Positions 17,245 to 26,170 of a DNA stretch of 64,000 nucleotides are shown piece after piece. The notes under the pieces are model-generated. The model did not search any database. It was not told where the DNA came from and saw only the letters and a list, made by a program, of their open reading frames with translations. The number at the start of each line of letters is the position of its first letter. Position 1 is the first letter of the stretch. The translations under genes were made by a program, and so were the position numbers. Source of the DNA: Gemmatimonadota bacterium (lineage in GTDB: Bacteria > Gemmatimonadota > Gemmatimonadetes > Palauibacterales > Palauibacteraceae); contig JAJEEM010000058.1 of NCBI GenBank assembly GCA_022820995.1, forward strand, positions 1 through 64,000, in the 5' to 3' direction.

Positions 17245-18594
17245 CTACCCGAGAAGACCGAGTCCGGCGAGGACGACGAGACCCACGGCGACCGGGACGA
17301 GGAAGCGCATGACCGGACCCCAGGCCGCCGTCACGCGGAAGCGGCCGGCGCCGGCGTTCGTTTCCGTACGGAAGCGTTCGAACCCCCAGACGGTCGCGAC
17401 GTAGAGGGAGATCGTAAGTCCGCTCACCGTGAGGAAGATGTTCCCCGACACGTAGTCGGCGAGTTCGAACAGACCGCGGCCTCCCACCTGTACCGCGGCC
17501 CATGGCCCGCCGCCGAGTGCGAGCGGGACCCCCGCGAGGATGGTGACGCAGAGCATGGTCCAAAGCGATCGCCGGCGGCTCCAGCCCAGCGAATCCATGG
17601 CGCTCGCCGTCAGCGCTTCAAGCAGTGCGAGACAGGACGTGAGTCCCGCAATGAACACGAAGAAGAAGAAGAACGCCGCGGCCACCTCGCCCGCCGGCAG
17701 ACGGCCGAAGAGACCCGCCATCGTGATGAAGAGGAGGCCCGCGCCCTGGTCGGGCTCCATGCCGAAGGCGAAGAGGGCGGGGAACATGACGAACCCGGCG
17801 AGGACGGCGGCGAGCGTGTCGCAGGCCACGATGGAGGCGGCGCTCCCGGGGACGTCGCTCCGGCGCGGATGCAGAAAGCTCCCGAACACGAAAGCGCCCA
17901 TCATCCCGACCCCGATGGAATAGAAGGCCTGCCCGAGCGCCGCGAGCCACGTCTCCGGACCGATGGCCGAGAAATCGGGCGCGAGATACCAGCGAACGCC
18001 TTCCCACGCCCCGTCCAACTGGAGCGAGACGATGCCGAGTCCGACGAGGAAGAAGAAGAGGATGGGAATCAGGAGTCGCGCCGCGCGCTCGATCCCCCGC
18101 CGCAACCCGCGCGTGATGATGAGTCCGGCCAGCAGCATCACGGGGACCGTGTACGCGAGAACCTCTCCCGGGCGCGCGGTGAAGGCCGCGAACGACTCCG
18201 CCGCGGCCTGCACGCTCCCGGTGTCGTAGCCCCCCCGGAAGGCGCGGACGAAGTAGGCCGCGATCCAGCCCATGATGAGCTGGTAGTAGGACATGATGAG
18301 GAATGCGGCGCCGACGCCGAGCCAGCCGATCGCGCGGAAGGGGCTTCGTCCCGCGAGCTTTCGCATCCCGGCCAGCGGCGTCGCCTGCGCACGGCGCCCG
18401 AGGCTGATCTCGGCGGTGAACAGCGGGATCCCGATCAGCACCGCGAGCAGGACGTAGATGAGGAGAAACGCGCCTCCCCCGTTCTCGCCCGCGAGGTAGG
18501 GGAACCTCCAGATGTTGCCGAGCCCCACCGAAAACCCGGTGGTGGCGAGGATGAAGCCCAGCGGGCTGCCCCAGCGTTCGCGCGGCGTGCTCAT
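17245..18594 (-). CDS. NSS-family sodium-dependent amino-acid symporter (LeuT fold)
   Basis: The product has 449 residues and about 12 membrane helices. The N-terminus holds the family signature Gly-Asn-Ile-Trp-Arg-Phe-Pro-Tyr followed by Asn-Gly-Gly-Gly-Ala-Phe, which forms the sodium and substrate sites of LeuT-like transporters. Bacterial members import amino acids or related amines with Na+. Its promoter would lie in the 83 bases shared with the divergent SulP gene. The 152 bases between its stop and pdxH contain no gene or clear terminator. Confidence 0.9.
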   Translation of the reverse strand: MSTPRERWGSPLGFILATTGFSVGLGNIWRFPYLAGENGGGAFLLIYVLLAVLIGIPLFTAEISLGRRAQATPLAGMRKLAGRSPFRAIGWLGVGAAFLIMSYYQLIMGWIAAYFVRAFRGGYDTGSVQAAAESFAAFTARPGEVLAYTVPVMLLAGLIITRGLRRGIERAARLLIPILFFFLVGLGIVSLQLDGAWEGVRWYLAPDFSAIGPETWLAALGQAFYSIGVGMMGAFVFGSFLHPRRSDVPGSAASIVACDTLAAVLAGFVMFPALFAFGMEPDQGAGLLFITMAGLFGRLPAGEVAAAFFFFFVFIAGLTSCLALLEALTASAMDSLGWSRRRSLWTMLCVTILAGVPLALGGGPWAAVQVGGRGLFELADYVSGNIFLTVSGLTISLYVATVWGFERFRTETNAGAGRFRVTAAWGPVMRFLVPVAVGLVVLAGLGLLG

Positions 18595-18677
18595 CCTCCA
18601 AGAGTTGCCGGGGGACGCAGCGCCGTCCAGAGTAGGGCACCGAGGAGGGAGGTGAGGATGCCGGAGCGGCCCAGTCA

Positions 18678-20294
18678 GTGAACTACGATCTGAAGACCTT
18701 CCGCGGCGACGTTTTCGGCGGCGTCACGTCGGCGGTCATAGCGCTCCCGGTCTCGCTGGCCTTCGGCGTGGCCTCGGGTCTCGGGGCCGAGGCCGGCCTG
18801 TACGGTGCGATCGCGGTCGGCTTCTTCGCCTCCGTATTCGGCGGGAACCGGTTCCAGATATCCGGTCCCACACCGGCCATGACCGTCGCCATGTCGGTCA
18901 TCGTCACGACGCACGCTTCGACGCTGGGCGAAGCTTTCACGGTGGTCGTGCTGGCCGGGCTTCTGCAGATCGCGCTGGGTCTGTTGAGGACGGGCCGGTT
19001 CGTCGTGTACACGCCTTACGCCGTGATCTCCGGGTTCATGTCGGGGATCGGCGTCATCGTCATGTTGATCCAGATCCTGCCTTTCCTCGGCGCGCCCGCG
19101 GCGGAGGGAGGTCCCATGGCCGCGGTGCGGGCGCTCCCGGAAGCGGTGGCGAACCTGAACGGAAGCGCCCTCGCCATCGGCGCCGCGACGCTCGCGGTGA
19201 GCATCTTCTGGCCGCAGCGGCTGTCCCGGCTGCTCCCCGGTCCCCTCGTCGCCTTGCTCGCCGGAACCGCCCTGGGCGTTTTCTGGCTGACCGACGCACC
19301 GATCATAGGCGCGATCCCCGCCGGCCTGCCGGAACTGCAGCTGAGTCTGCCTTCCGCGAGCTTCCTCGCCCGCGCCTTCCATCCGGCGCTCGTTCTCGCC
19401 CTCCTCGGCTCCGTCGACAGCCTGCTCACGTCGCTCGTGGCCGACTCTCTGACCGGGACGCAGCACGACTCGAACCGCGAACTGGTCGGCCAGGGCCTCG
19501 GCAACACCATTGCGGGCCTGTTCGGGGGACTGCCCGGGGCGGGGGCCACGATGGGGACCGTCGTGAATATCCGCGCCGGCGGCCTCACGCGGATGTCCGG
19601 CGCCCTGCGCGCGATTCTGCTGCTCGCCGTCCTCCTGGGCCTGGGCCGGTTCCTGGAACCGATCCCCCACGCCGTGCTCGCGGGCATCCTGATCAAGGTC
19701 GGGTGGGACATCATCGACTGGCCCCTCCTGGCCCACCTTCACCGCATTCGGCGCGACCACCTGTTCGTGCTGGTGCTGACGCTCGGCCTCACGGTGTTCG
19801 TCGACCTCGTGACGGCCGTGGCCATCGGCCTCATCGTCGCCGGCATGGCGCACGCGCGGCAGATCGAGAGCCTCGAGCTCGACAACGTGCTCTCGGTGCC
19901 GCTGCTCGACCGGGTGTTCTTCGAGGGCGTCGAGGATACGGCCGCGATGGATGACTATTCGGCCCGCGTAGGTCTCGTCGCACTCCGCGGGGCGTTCACC
20001 GTCGCGTCGTCACACAAGCTCGTGAACGTGATCGGGAAGGACATCAAGGACCACGAAGTCGTCATCTTCGACTTCTCCGATGCCACCTATCTGGACGACA
20101 GCGCCGCCATGCTCATCCGGCAACTCCTGGAGGTCGCCTCGAAGAGCCGCACGCACGTCATCGTGCTGGCGGTGTCCGGCTCCGTCGAGAAGACGCTGGT
20201 CACGCTCGACATCCTCGCCGGCGTGCCGGGGGAGCATGTCGTCGAAACGATGGACGAGGCACGCGACGCGGCGCGCGCCCTGTTGAACCGCTGA
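18678..20294 (+). CDS. SulP-family anion transporter with C-terminal STAS domain
   Basis: The product has 538 residues from GTG at 18678. The first 400 residues are membrane helices in the 7+7 inverted-repeat fold of SLC26/SulP proteins, with the Asp-Ser-Leu...Thr-Gly...Asn-Arg-Glu-Leu-x-x-Gln-Gly segment at about 250-275. The C-terminal 120 residues form a STAS domain with the Asp-Asp-Ser-Ala motif at about 472. Family substrates include sulfate, bicarbonate and dicarboxylates; which one cannot be read from the sequence. The next gene starts 32 bases downstream and may be co-transcribed. Confidence 0.9.
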   Translation: MNYDLKTFRGDVFGGVTSAVIALPVSLAFGVASGLGAEAGLYGAIAVGFFASVFGGNRFQISGPTPAMTVAMSVIVTTHASTLGEAFTVVVLAGLLQIALGLLRTGRFVVYTPYAVISGFMSGIGVIVMLIQILPFLGAPAAEGGPMAAVRALPEAVANLNGSALAIGAATLAVSIFWPQRLSRLLPGPLVALLAGTALGVFWLTDAPIIGAIPAGLPELQLSLPSASFLARAFHPALVLALLGSVDSLLTSLVADSLTGTQHDSNRELVGQGLGNTIAGLFGGLPGAGATMGTVVNIRAGGLTRMSGALRAILLLAVLLGLGRFLEPIPHAVLAGILIKVGWDIIDWPLLAHLHRIRRDHLFVLVLTLGLTVFVDLVTAVAIGLIVAGMAHARQIESLELDNVLSVPLLDRVFFEGVEDTAAMDDYSARVGLVALRGAFTVASSHKLVNVIGKDIKDHEVVIFDFSDATYLDDSAAMLIRQLLEVASKSRTHVIVLAVSGSVEKTLVTLDILAGVPGEHVVETMDEARDAARALLNR

Positions 20295-20326
20295 CCGGGC
20301 CGAGGGGGCCGACCGGAGGAATCGAG

Positions 20327-21649
20327 ATGGGCAGAGTTCTCATGACGGCGATCGCATTCGCCGGGGTGGCGGGCACGGGCCGCGGCCTCGAGGCGCAGGA
20401 CGTTCCGCTCGCCGCCGACTTCCCCGAGGTATACCGGGTCGGCGGGTTCGACGCGCCCGAGTGGGCTGAGTTCGCCGTGCCTCCGGGCGTGAGCTTCGAC
20501 GCGTCGGGCCGCCTCTACGCCATGGAGACGTTCATGGGTTCCGGTTCCGTGGTCGTGATCGACACCGACGGGACCCTGGTCCGCGTCGTCGGCCGCCCCG
20601 GCGAGGGACCGGGGGAGATCAACCGCCCCACCGGCTTCGCCGTCTGGCCGGACGGGCGCCTCGTCATCGCCGATCCCGGGCACGGTGCCTACCAGATATT
20701 CGACCCGGACGGCGAGTTCGAGCGGTTCGTGCGCGTGGGAAGCGGAACCGACCCGCTGGCTGCGGTGGGCAGCATGAGCGGGGAGTTCCGATCCGATCCG
20801 GCGGGGCCGGCGCTCATCGCGCAGGGCACCCCGGCGCAGGTCGGCGCGCTGACGGATCTGTTCGGCGAACTCCTCGGGGCGGAGGCGCCGAGCGAGGAGG
20901 GCGTGGACGACCGCGGGCTTGAGCGCCTGGATCTACGGGGGGAGACGGTGGTCGGCACTCCGATCCTCCGGGCCTGGCGTCCGACCGCAGCGGAGGATGA
21001 GCCGGACGCGGAACTCTCGCTGGACGACCTGACGGAGGCTTCGGGGATCGTCGCCATGATGATGCGTGGCGTGAAGTGGTTCGAACCCGAACTCCTCTGG
21101 GATGTTCTTTCCGATGGCGGGATCGTCTACTCGGATTCCACCGCCTACGAGATCAAGGTGACGGATCGTGCCGGCCGGGTGACGCGAACCCTGCGTCGCG
21201 ATCTGAACCCCGAACCCGTCACCCGCCGGATCCGCGAGGCGGTCCGCGAGCGCCGGCTCCGGGACATGGAGGAGGGGAGAGGGTTCGCCGCCGGCTTCCG
21301 CGCGGGGGGCGGGGGCGAGATGCCGGCGGGCTTCGAGGCCGGGGTGACGGAGACGATGCGGGCGGCAATCGAGGATCAGGAGTTCTTCGATGTGGTTCCC
21401 GTGCTTACGGCGCTGCGCGCGACGCGGGACGGTGCCCTCTGGTTGGAGCGACGCGGCGAGGAACCGTGGGCCGAGTTCGGACCCATCGACGTGATGCGCG
21501 TGGACGGCGAGTACGTGGGGACGTTCGCGGCGGGCGCCACGAAGATGCCGGACGCGTTCGGGCCCGACGGCCTTGTCGCCTTCGTGGAACTCGACGAACT
21601 CGACATCCCGAGCATCGTCGTTCGGAGGCTGCCCGCCGAGGTTCGGTAA
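20327..21649 (+). CDS. Secreted 6-bladed beta-propeller protein
   Basis: GGAGGA lies six bases before the ATG. The 440-residue product has a short signal peptide ending Glu-Ala-Gln, then NHL-like blades with Phe-Asp-Ala-Ser-Gly-Arg-Leu, Gly-Arg-Pro-Gly-Glu-Gly-Pro-Gly-Glu and Trp-Pro-Asp-Gly-Arg-Leu motifs, which are diagnostic for the 6-bladed propeller family common in Bacteroidota and Gemmatimonadota. Its last 90 residues share a signature (Gly-Pro-Ile-Asp...Asp-Gly-x-Tyr-x-Gly-Thr...Ala-Phe-Gly-Pro-Asp-Gly-Leu...Glu-Leu-Asp) with the two paralogues at 32489-35254. Probably an extracytoplasmic binding or scaffold protein; no catalytic residues recognised. Confidence 0.75.
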   Translation: MGRVLMTAIAFAGVAGTGRGLEAQDVPLAADFPEVYRVGGFDAPEWAEFAVPPGVSFDASGRLYAMETFMGSGSVVVIDTDGTLVRVVGRPGEGPGEINRPTGFAVWPDGRLVIADPGHGAYQIFDPDGEFERFVRVGSGTDPLAAVGSMSGEFRSDPAGPALIAQGTPAQVGALTDLFGELLGAEAPSEEGVDDRGLERLDLRGETVVGTPILRAWRPTAAEDEPDAELSLDDLTEASGIVAMMMRGVKWFEPELLWDVLSDGGIVYSDSTAYEIKVTDRAGRVTRTLRRDLNPEPVTRRIREAVRERRLRDMEEGRGFAAGFRAGGGGEMPAGFEAGVTETMRAAIEDQEFFDVVPVLTALRATRDGALWLERRGEEPWAEFGPIDVMRVDGEYVGTFAAGATKMPDAFGPDGLVAFVELDELDIPSIVVRRLPAEVR

Positions 21650-21667
21650 GCCGGGACGCGGGACGGG

Positions 21668-22372
21668 TCAGCGGGGCGGGCCGACCCCGACGGAAAGCGT
21701 CATGGCGCTCGCGGAGTACCCGTAGTCGAGGAGGACGCCGGGGATCTCTTCCGTCCACTCGGTGAGCGAACGCGAGTAGCCGATGCGCACATCCACGCGC
21801 CACCCGCGGTCGAGCAGCACCCCGAGGCCGATCGTCGCCGGCCGTCGGCTCCGCTGCTCCCGCCGCTCTCCGCGTTCGCCGTTCGCCGGGTTGACGCCGC
21901 TCGTCGCGAATTCGCTCCACATCCGACGGATCCCGCCGAACACGTAGCCCTGTGTCGAGCGGCCTCCGGAACCGAGGCCGAGGAGCACGTTGAAGCCGAC
22001 GCCGAACCGGTCGCGGAGGTCCCACTCGCCGGGCCACACAGCGTATGGTTCGCCGTTCGCGGTGGGCTGGATCGTACCCTCGATCAGCCCCCGATTGGCG
22101 AGCACCCCCTCGAATTCCACGCCCGCGAGCAGGCCGCCGAGGACGCGCGTGCGGAGCCCAATGGAAGGGTTGACCGCGAACGTCGGGCCCGAGGCCGTCG
22201 TGGCGCTCTCGCTCGACCCTCCGCCCGCCGTCACGCGCTTGGAGTGTTCCGCCGAGAGCCAGCCGGCCTCGGGCGCCAGCCGAAGGGTCAGCTCAGCCTG
22301 GGCGCGGGCCGGCGGCGTGGCCAGCAGGAGGAGGCAACAAACGAGGGCTATGGGTCCGGCGAACCGGATCAC
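21668..22372 (-). CDS. Outer-membrane beta-barrel-like protein
   Basis: GTG at 22372 overlaps the stop of the upstream lipoprotein gene (GTGA) and begins a signal peptide ending Ala-Arg-Ala-Gln. The 234-residue product has alternating hydrophobic/polar strands rich in Gly, Arg and aromatic residues, and a strand-like C-terminal end, as in small OmpA/OmpW-type barrels. A loop at about 165-185 is very rich in Glu and Arg. The open frame extends upstream through the lipoprotein gene but is not coding there. No specific family recognised. Confidence 0.65.
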   Translation of the reverse strand: MIRFAGPIALVCCLLLLATPPARAQAELTLRLAPEAGWLSAEHSKRVTAGGGSSESATTASGPTFAVNPSIGLRTRVLGGLLAGVEFEGVLANRGLIEGTIQPTANGEPYAVWPGEWDLRDRFGVGFNVLLGLGSGGRSTQGYVFGGIRRMWSEFATSGVNPANGERGERREQRSRRPATIGLGVLLDRGWRVDVRIGYSRSLTEWTEEIPGVLLDYGYSASAMTLSVGVGPPR

Positions 22373-22827
22373 CGAGGGGCCGTTGCCGCGACCACCCCGC
22401 AGTTGGTGAGCAGACGCTGCGCGTCCGCCTTGCCGGAGTCCGAGGGGCCGAGCTGGTTCTGGCCCTGCTCCTCGTCGTCGTCGAGTCCGGCGATCAGGCC
22501 TATGTCGTGGTCCGCGACCCTCGAGGCGACGACCCTGATGTGCGTGTTGCCCGTCGCGGGGTTGTCGAACACGCTCGCCGTGAGGACATCGTGGTGGGCG
22601 GCCCCGGTGATGAGTTCCTGTACGACGCCGGAGGTCTGGCGGCGACCCCGCACGAACCCGGCCTCGAGGTTTCCGTCCTCGATCGTGTAGTCCATCAGGT
22701 TCAACTGCGCGACCGCGCACTGGTAGGCCGTTTCCAGCCCGGGCGGCGCGACGCCCTGGAAAGAGATGGGAGCGGTGGAGCACCCAGCGAGCAGTACGGC
22801 GAGGACGACCGGTGCGATTCTGTTCAT
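22369..22827 (-). CDS. Small lipoprotein of unknown function
   Basis: ATG at 22827 has GGAG ten bases upstream and is preferred over TTG at 22836, which is too close to it. The 152-residue product has a clear lipobox (Leu-Leu-Ala-Gly-Cys at about 12-16). The mature part has two Cys (about 36 and near 143) and an acidic stretch Asp-Asp-Asp-Glu-Glu. It is translationally coupled to the barrel protein gene, so the two may form an envelope complex. No family recognised. Confidence 0.65.
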   Translation of the reverse strand: MNRIAPVVLAVLLAGCSTAPISFQGVAPPGLETAYQCAVAQLNLMDYTIEDGNLEAGFVRGRRQTSGVVQELITGAAHHDVLTASVFDNPATGNTHIRVVASRVADHDIGLIAGLDDDEEQGQNQLGPSDSGKADAQRLLTNCGVVAATAPR

Positions 22828-22883
22828 GTCATCCAATCTCCGAAGCTTGCGGGTCCGGCGCCAGTTGCTGAGCCTTCGTTCCC

Positions 22884-23873
22884 ATGACCGACCTCATGAC
22901 GACTCGAACGTGCCCGCGGTCACGCGCGGTTCCGGCCGCCCTGCTGCTGCCGCTGGTCTGCTCGATCGCGCTGGGCGGAGGGGCGTGCTCGCCATCCCCC
23001 GACGCGACATCCGGCCGGCCGGCCGCGAAAGTGCTGCTGATCGGGATCGACGGCGTGCGCCCGGACGTGCTGGCGGAGGTGTCCACGCCGGCCATTGATT
23101 CGCTGGCCGCCGGCGGCTGGTACACGGCCGAGGCGCGGACGACGACGCCATCGGTGAGCGGCCCGTCCTGGTCCTCCATGCTGACGGGCGTCTGGCCCGC
23201 GAAGCACGGTGTGCTGGACAACGGCTTCGAGGGGCGGCGGTACGAGGAATACCCGGCCTTCCTGACCCTGGCCGAGCGGCATCGTCCGGAACTCGGAACG
23301 TTCGCGGCCCTCGACTGGATGCCGCTGGCCTCGCTCGAGGGAGGCCGGCCGGTGCTGACGGACGCCCTGGACACGCTCGTCGCCGTGGACGGATACGAAT
23401 TCGGGTGGGCGGAGGCGGACAGCATCATCGCGACCCGCGCGGCGCAACATCTCGCGGCGGCGGAAGTGGACGCCGCCTTCGTCTACCTCGGGAACCCGGA
23501 CGAAACGAGCCACCGGCACGGATCGATCGGGGTCGAATACCGCGACGCGATCGCCCTCTCGGACCGCCACGTCGGCTGGCTGGTGAACGCCCTCCGAGCG
23601 CGGCCCGCCTACCGGGAGGAAGACTGGCTCGTGCTCATCAGCACCGACCACGGACGGCGCGAGGACGGGGGCCACGGCGGAGACTCGCCGGAGGAGATGA
23701 CGATCTTCATCCTCGCAAGCGGCCCGTCGACCGCCGGTTGGCCCCGCCCGGGTTCCCGGCCCACCTACATCGTCGATGTGCCGGCCACGGCGCTCCACCA
23801 CCTCGGCGTCCCGCCCGACCCCGGCGCGGGACTCGATGGGGAGTCGCTCGCCCGTGCCGGCGACGACCCATAG
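22884..23873 (+). CDS. Type I phosphodiesterase/nucleotide-pyrophosphatase-like lipoprotein
   Basis: The product has 329 residues (an in-frame ATG at 22896 is an alternative start) with a lipobox-like Gly-Gly-Ala-Cys at about 32-35. The alkaline-phosphatase fold is shown by Ile-Gly-Ile-Asp-Gly-Val-Arg-Pro-Asp at about 52-60, the nucleophile region Thr-Thr-Thr-Pro-Ser-Val-Ser-Gly-Pro-Ser, Asn-Pro-Asp-Glu-Thr-x-His-x-His, and Ser-Thr-Asp-His-Gly with a later Gly-Gly-His-Gly. Together these give the two-zinc site of NPP-type enzymes. It is expected to hydrolyse phosphodiesters or nucleotides in the periplasm or at the surface. It is divergent from the lipoprotein/barrel pair. Confidence 0.82.
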   Translation: MTDLMTTRTCPRSRAVPAALLLPLVCSIALGGGACSPSPDATSGRPAAKVLLIGIDGVRPDVLAEVSTPAIDSLAAGGWYTAEARTTTPSVSGPSWSSMLTGVWPAKHGVLDNGFEGRRYEEYPAFLTLAERHRPELGTFAALDWMPLASLEGGRPVLTDALDTLVAVDGYEFGWAEADSIIATRAAQHLAAAEVDAAFVYLGNPDETSHRHGSIGVEYRDAIALSDRHVGWLVNALRARPAYREEDWLVLISTDHGRREDGGHGGDSPEEMTIFILASGPSTAGWPRPGSRPTYIVDVPATALHHLGVPPDPGAGLDGESLARAGDDP

Positions 23874-23995
23874 CCGGAGTCTTCCGCCCTCCGGCGCGGA
23901 CGGGCGCAGGGCACGCGCCCGAACGCTGGCGGGAGGCACCGATGTCGCGACAGTTTGGGGGCGAGGGAGACTCACACCAGCCTACGGGGGTCGAG

Positions 23996-25204
23996 ATGTC
24001 GGAGATGAATCGTCGTGGTTTCATCGGTCGGGGACTGAGCCTGGGTGCCGCGGCGGCGGTTGCGGGCGCCGTGCCCGCGCGCGCTGCGGTCCGCGAGGGA
24101 CGGCCGGCGCGGGCGTCGGGCGGGCGCGCGATGACGCCGATGATGATCACGAGCCACACGAACGACACGGGGCACCGGGCCGCCACGGCGGCGTGGCAGA
24201 TCCTTTCGGGCGGCGGCGCGGCGATGGACGCCGTCGAGCGCGGCGCGAACATCATCGAACTCGACCCGGACGGGACGAGCGTCGGCTGGGGCGGCCTGCC
24301 CAACGCCGACGGCGTCGTGCAACTCGACGCCTCCGTCATGGATGGAGCCACCTACAACGCCGGCTCCGTGGCCGGGATCGAGGGCATCCGCACTCCCGCC
24401 TCGGTGGCCCGGCTCGTCATGGAGCGCACGGATCACGTGATGCTCGTCGGCAGGTACGCGCAGGAGTTCGCGATCGGCTTCGGGTTCGAGGTCCAGGATC
24501 TCATGACGCCGAAGTCGCGTGAGATCTGGCTCCGCTGGCGCGAGCGGCTCTCGGACACGGACGACTGGGGGCCCCCGGACCATCTCCGTCGCCCGCGCGA
24601 CGGCTCCGGCGGCTTCGATGGCGGCGGACTCTCCCGCGCCGGAGTCGGCGAGGATGCCGTGTGGCGCGAAGCCGAAGAGTGGGCGGAACTCCTCGACCTG
24701 CCCGGCCGGGACGGCCCGGATCGCGACTACGTGCTGGCCGACGCCCTCATCCACCGCTACGGAACGACGAACGTGCTCGCGGTCGACGCGCAGGGGAACG
24801 TCTCGGGCATCACGACGACAAGCGGACTCGCGTGGAAGGTCCCCGGCCGCGTCGGCGACTCGCCGATCATCGGCGCGGGCCTGTACGTGGACAACGACGT
24901 CGGCGCCGCCGCCGTGACCGGACGGGGCGAGGACGTGATCAAGTCGTGCGCGGGGTACTACATCGTCTCGCGGATGGGCGCGGGGCGCACGCCGCAGCAG
25001 GCCTGCGAGGACGCGGTGGGGATGATCCGGCACAAGTACCGGAACGTGAACCCGGAATTCATCCCGTCCGAGAAGTTCGTCGCGATCAACAAGGACGGGG
25101 ACTACGGCTGCGCCTGGATGCCCTTCCGGGACACGCCGCCGCGCATGACGGTGGCGAACGCGGACGGGATCCACACGTACGAGGGGGTGAGCGTCGCCGA
25201 CTGA
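23996..25204 (+). CDS. Glycosylasparaginase (N4-(beta-N-acetylglucosaminyl)-L-asparaginase), Tat-exported
   Basis: ATG at 23996 is preferred (402 residues); ATGs at 23942 and 24005 are possible. A twin-arginine leader (Asn-Arg-Arg-Gly-Phe-Ile-Gly-Arg) precedes a hydrophobic stretch, so the folded enzyme is exported. This Ntn-hydrolase self-cleaves before a Thr. The candidate is the Thr in Gly-Thr-Thr-Asn-Val-Leu-Ala-Val at about 258-265, followed by Gly-Arg-Val-Gly-Asp-Ser-Pro-Ile-x-Gly-Ala-Gly, the conserved substrate loop. It releases aspartate and GlcNAc-amine from glycoasparagine, the last peptide-side step in N-glycoprotein breakdown. It heads a ten-gene run with a peptidase and a symporter. 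Confidence 0.88.
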   Translation: MSEMNRRGFIGRGLSLGAAAAVAGAVPARAAVREGRPARASGGRAMTPMMITSHTNDTGHRAATAAWQILSGGGAAMDAVERGANIIELDPDGTSVGWGGLPNADGVVQLDASVMDGATYNAGSVAGIEGIRTPASVARLVMERTDHVMLVGRYAQEFAIGFGFEVQDLMTPKSREIWLRWRERLSDTDDWGPPDHLRRPRDGSGGFDGGGLSRAGVGEDAVWREAEEWAELLDLPGRDGPDRDYVLADALIHRYGTTNVLAVDAQGNVSGITTTSGLAWKVPGRVGDSPIIGAGLYVDNDVGAAAVTGRGEDVIKSCAGYYIVSRMGAGRTPQQACEDAVGMIRHKYRNVNPEFIPSEKFVAINKDGDYGCAWMPFRDTPPRMTVANADGIHTYEGVSVAD

Positions 25205-25234
25205 CGGGCGTCCGGCCCGGATCTCGCGTCCGCC

Positions 25235-25690
25235 GTGTCCGAGGTGACCGTGATCGTCAGGGAAGCGGGTCTCGAGGACGTCGACCGCCTCGCGCCGCTG
25301 TTCGACGGCTACCGCCAGTTCTATCGCCAGTCGGCGGATCCGGAGGGGGCCCGCCGGTTCCTGGCCGAACGTCTGGGAGCCGGCGAGTCGCGCCTGTTCG
25401 TGGCGGAGACCGAGGACGGATGGCCCCTGGGGTTCGTGCAGCTCTTCCCGTCCTTCTCCTCCGTATCGATGAGACGGCTCTGGATCCTCAACGACCTCTT
25501 CGTCGCGCCGGACGCCCGCCGGTCGGGGGTCGCGCGCGCCCTCATGGACCGCGCGCGGGAACTCGCGATCGAGACCGGCGCCAAGGGCCTCATCCTGGAG
25601 ACCGAGACCCACAACGCGCCGGCGAAGAGACTGTACGAAGACCTGGGCTGGGCGCTCGACGGCACCGACCACTACGAGTTGCTCGTGTGA
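25235..25690 (+). CDS. GNAT-family N-acetyltransferase
   Basis: The product has 151 residues from GTG at 25235. Core motif A is visible as Leu-Phe-Val-Ala-Pro-Asp-Ala-Arg-Arg-Ser-Gly-Val-Ala-Arg-Ala-Leu at about 88-103, the acetyl-CoA pyrophosphate loop. The end has the Ala-x-Arg-Leu-Tyr-Glu-Asp-Leu-Gly-Trp strand typical of the family. The substrate is unknown: an amino acid, amine or antibiotic-like amine. The stop overlaps the start of the next gene (GTGA). Confidence 0.85.
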   Translation: MSEVTVIVREAGLEDVDRLAPLFDGYRQFYRQSADPEGARRFLAERLGAGESRLFVAETEDGWPLGFVQLFPSFSSVSMRRLWILNDLFVAPDARRSGVARALMDRARELAIETGAKGLILETETHNAPAKRLYEDLGWALDGTDHYELLV

Positions 25691-26166
25691 GTCCCCGGGT
25701 GAACGCCGCGGTGCGCGCGGTGCCTCTGGTCGTGCTGCTGACCGCGCTGGCGGCTGTCGCATGCGCGGCCGGATCGGCGGAGGGACCCGCGGCGGGGGAG
25801 TCCGGCCGGGAGTTGCGGCTTTCGCTGTCGACGGGCGAAGGGTCGCCGCCGGCCGCCACGCCCATCGTCATCGAACTGACCGGCACGAACGATGGCCAGG
25901 CTGCGCTCGTCCTCGATTTCCCCGACGGCCAGCGCTACGACTTCGAGGTGACCTCGGAGGATGGCGCCCTCGTCTGGCGTTGGGCGGAGGGCAGGTTCTT
26001 CGCCCAGGTATTGGGACGCGAGACCCTCGAACCCGGTTCCTCGCTGCGCTGGACCGGGAGAATCGAAGCCGGGCTGCCCGCCGGCGTCTACCGCGTCATC
26101 GCCACACTCACCACGGTGGAGCCTCACGCCATCGAGGCCACCCTCACCGTCCTTCCCCGGAGGTAG
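25687..26166 (+). CDS. Lipoprotein with BsuPI-like domain
   Basis: GTG at 25687 overlaps the acetyltransferase stop. The 159-residue product has a signal peptide with lipobox (Ala-Val-Ala-Cys at about 23-26). The mature part has the pattern of the BsuPI family: Leu-Asp-Phe-Pro-Asp-Gly-Gln-x-Tyr-Asp-Phe, Val-Trp-Arg-Trp-Ala-Glu-Gly-x-Phe-Phe-Ala-Gln, then Leu-x-Pro-Gly-Ser and a Leu-Pro-Ala-Gly-x-Tyr strand. The Bacillus namesake was described as an intracellular proteinase inhibitor, but exported homologues exist. The peptidase gene starts four bases downstream, so it may regulate or protect against that enzyme; this is inference. Confidence 0.75.
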   Translation: MSPRVNAAVRAVPLVVLLTALAAVACAAGSAEGPAAGESGRELRLSLSTGEGSPPAATPIVIELTGTNDGQAALVLDFPDGQRYDFEVTSEDGALVWRWAEGRFFAQVLGRETLEPGSSLRWTGRIEAGLPAGVYRVIATLTTVEPHAIEATLTVLPRR

Positions 26167-26170
26167 AGTC

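Noticed and set aside
21076-21100. GGTTCGAAC-like motif resembling a tRNA T-loop
   Set aside because: It lies inside the propeller coding sequence, and no acceptor or anticodon stem can be drawn.
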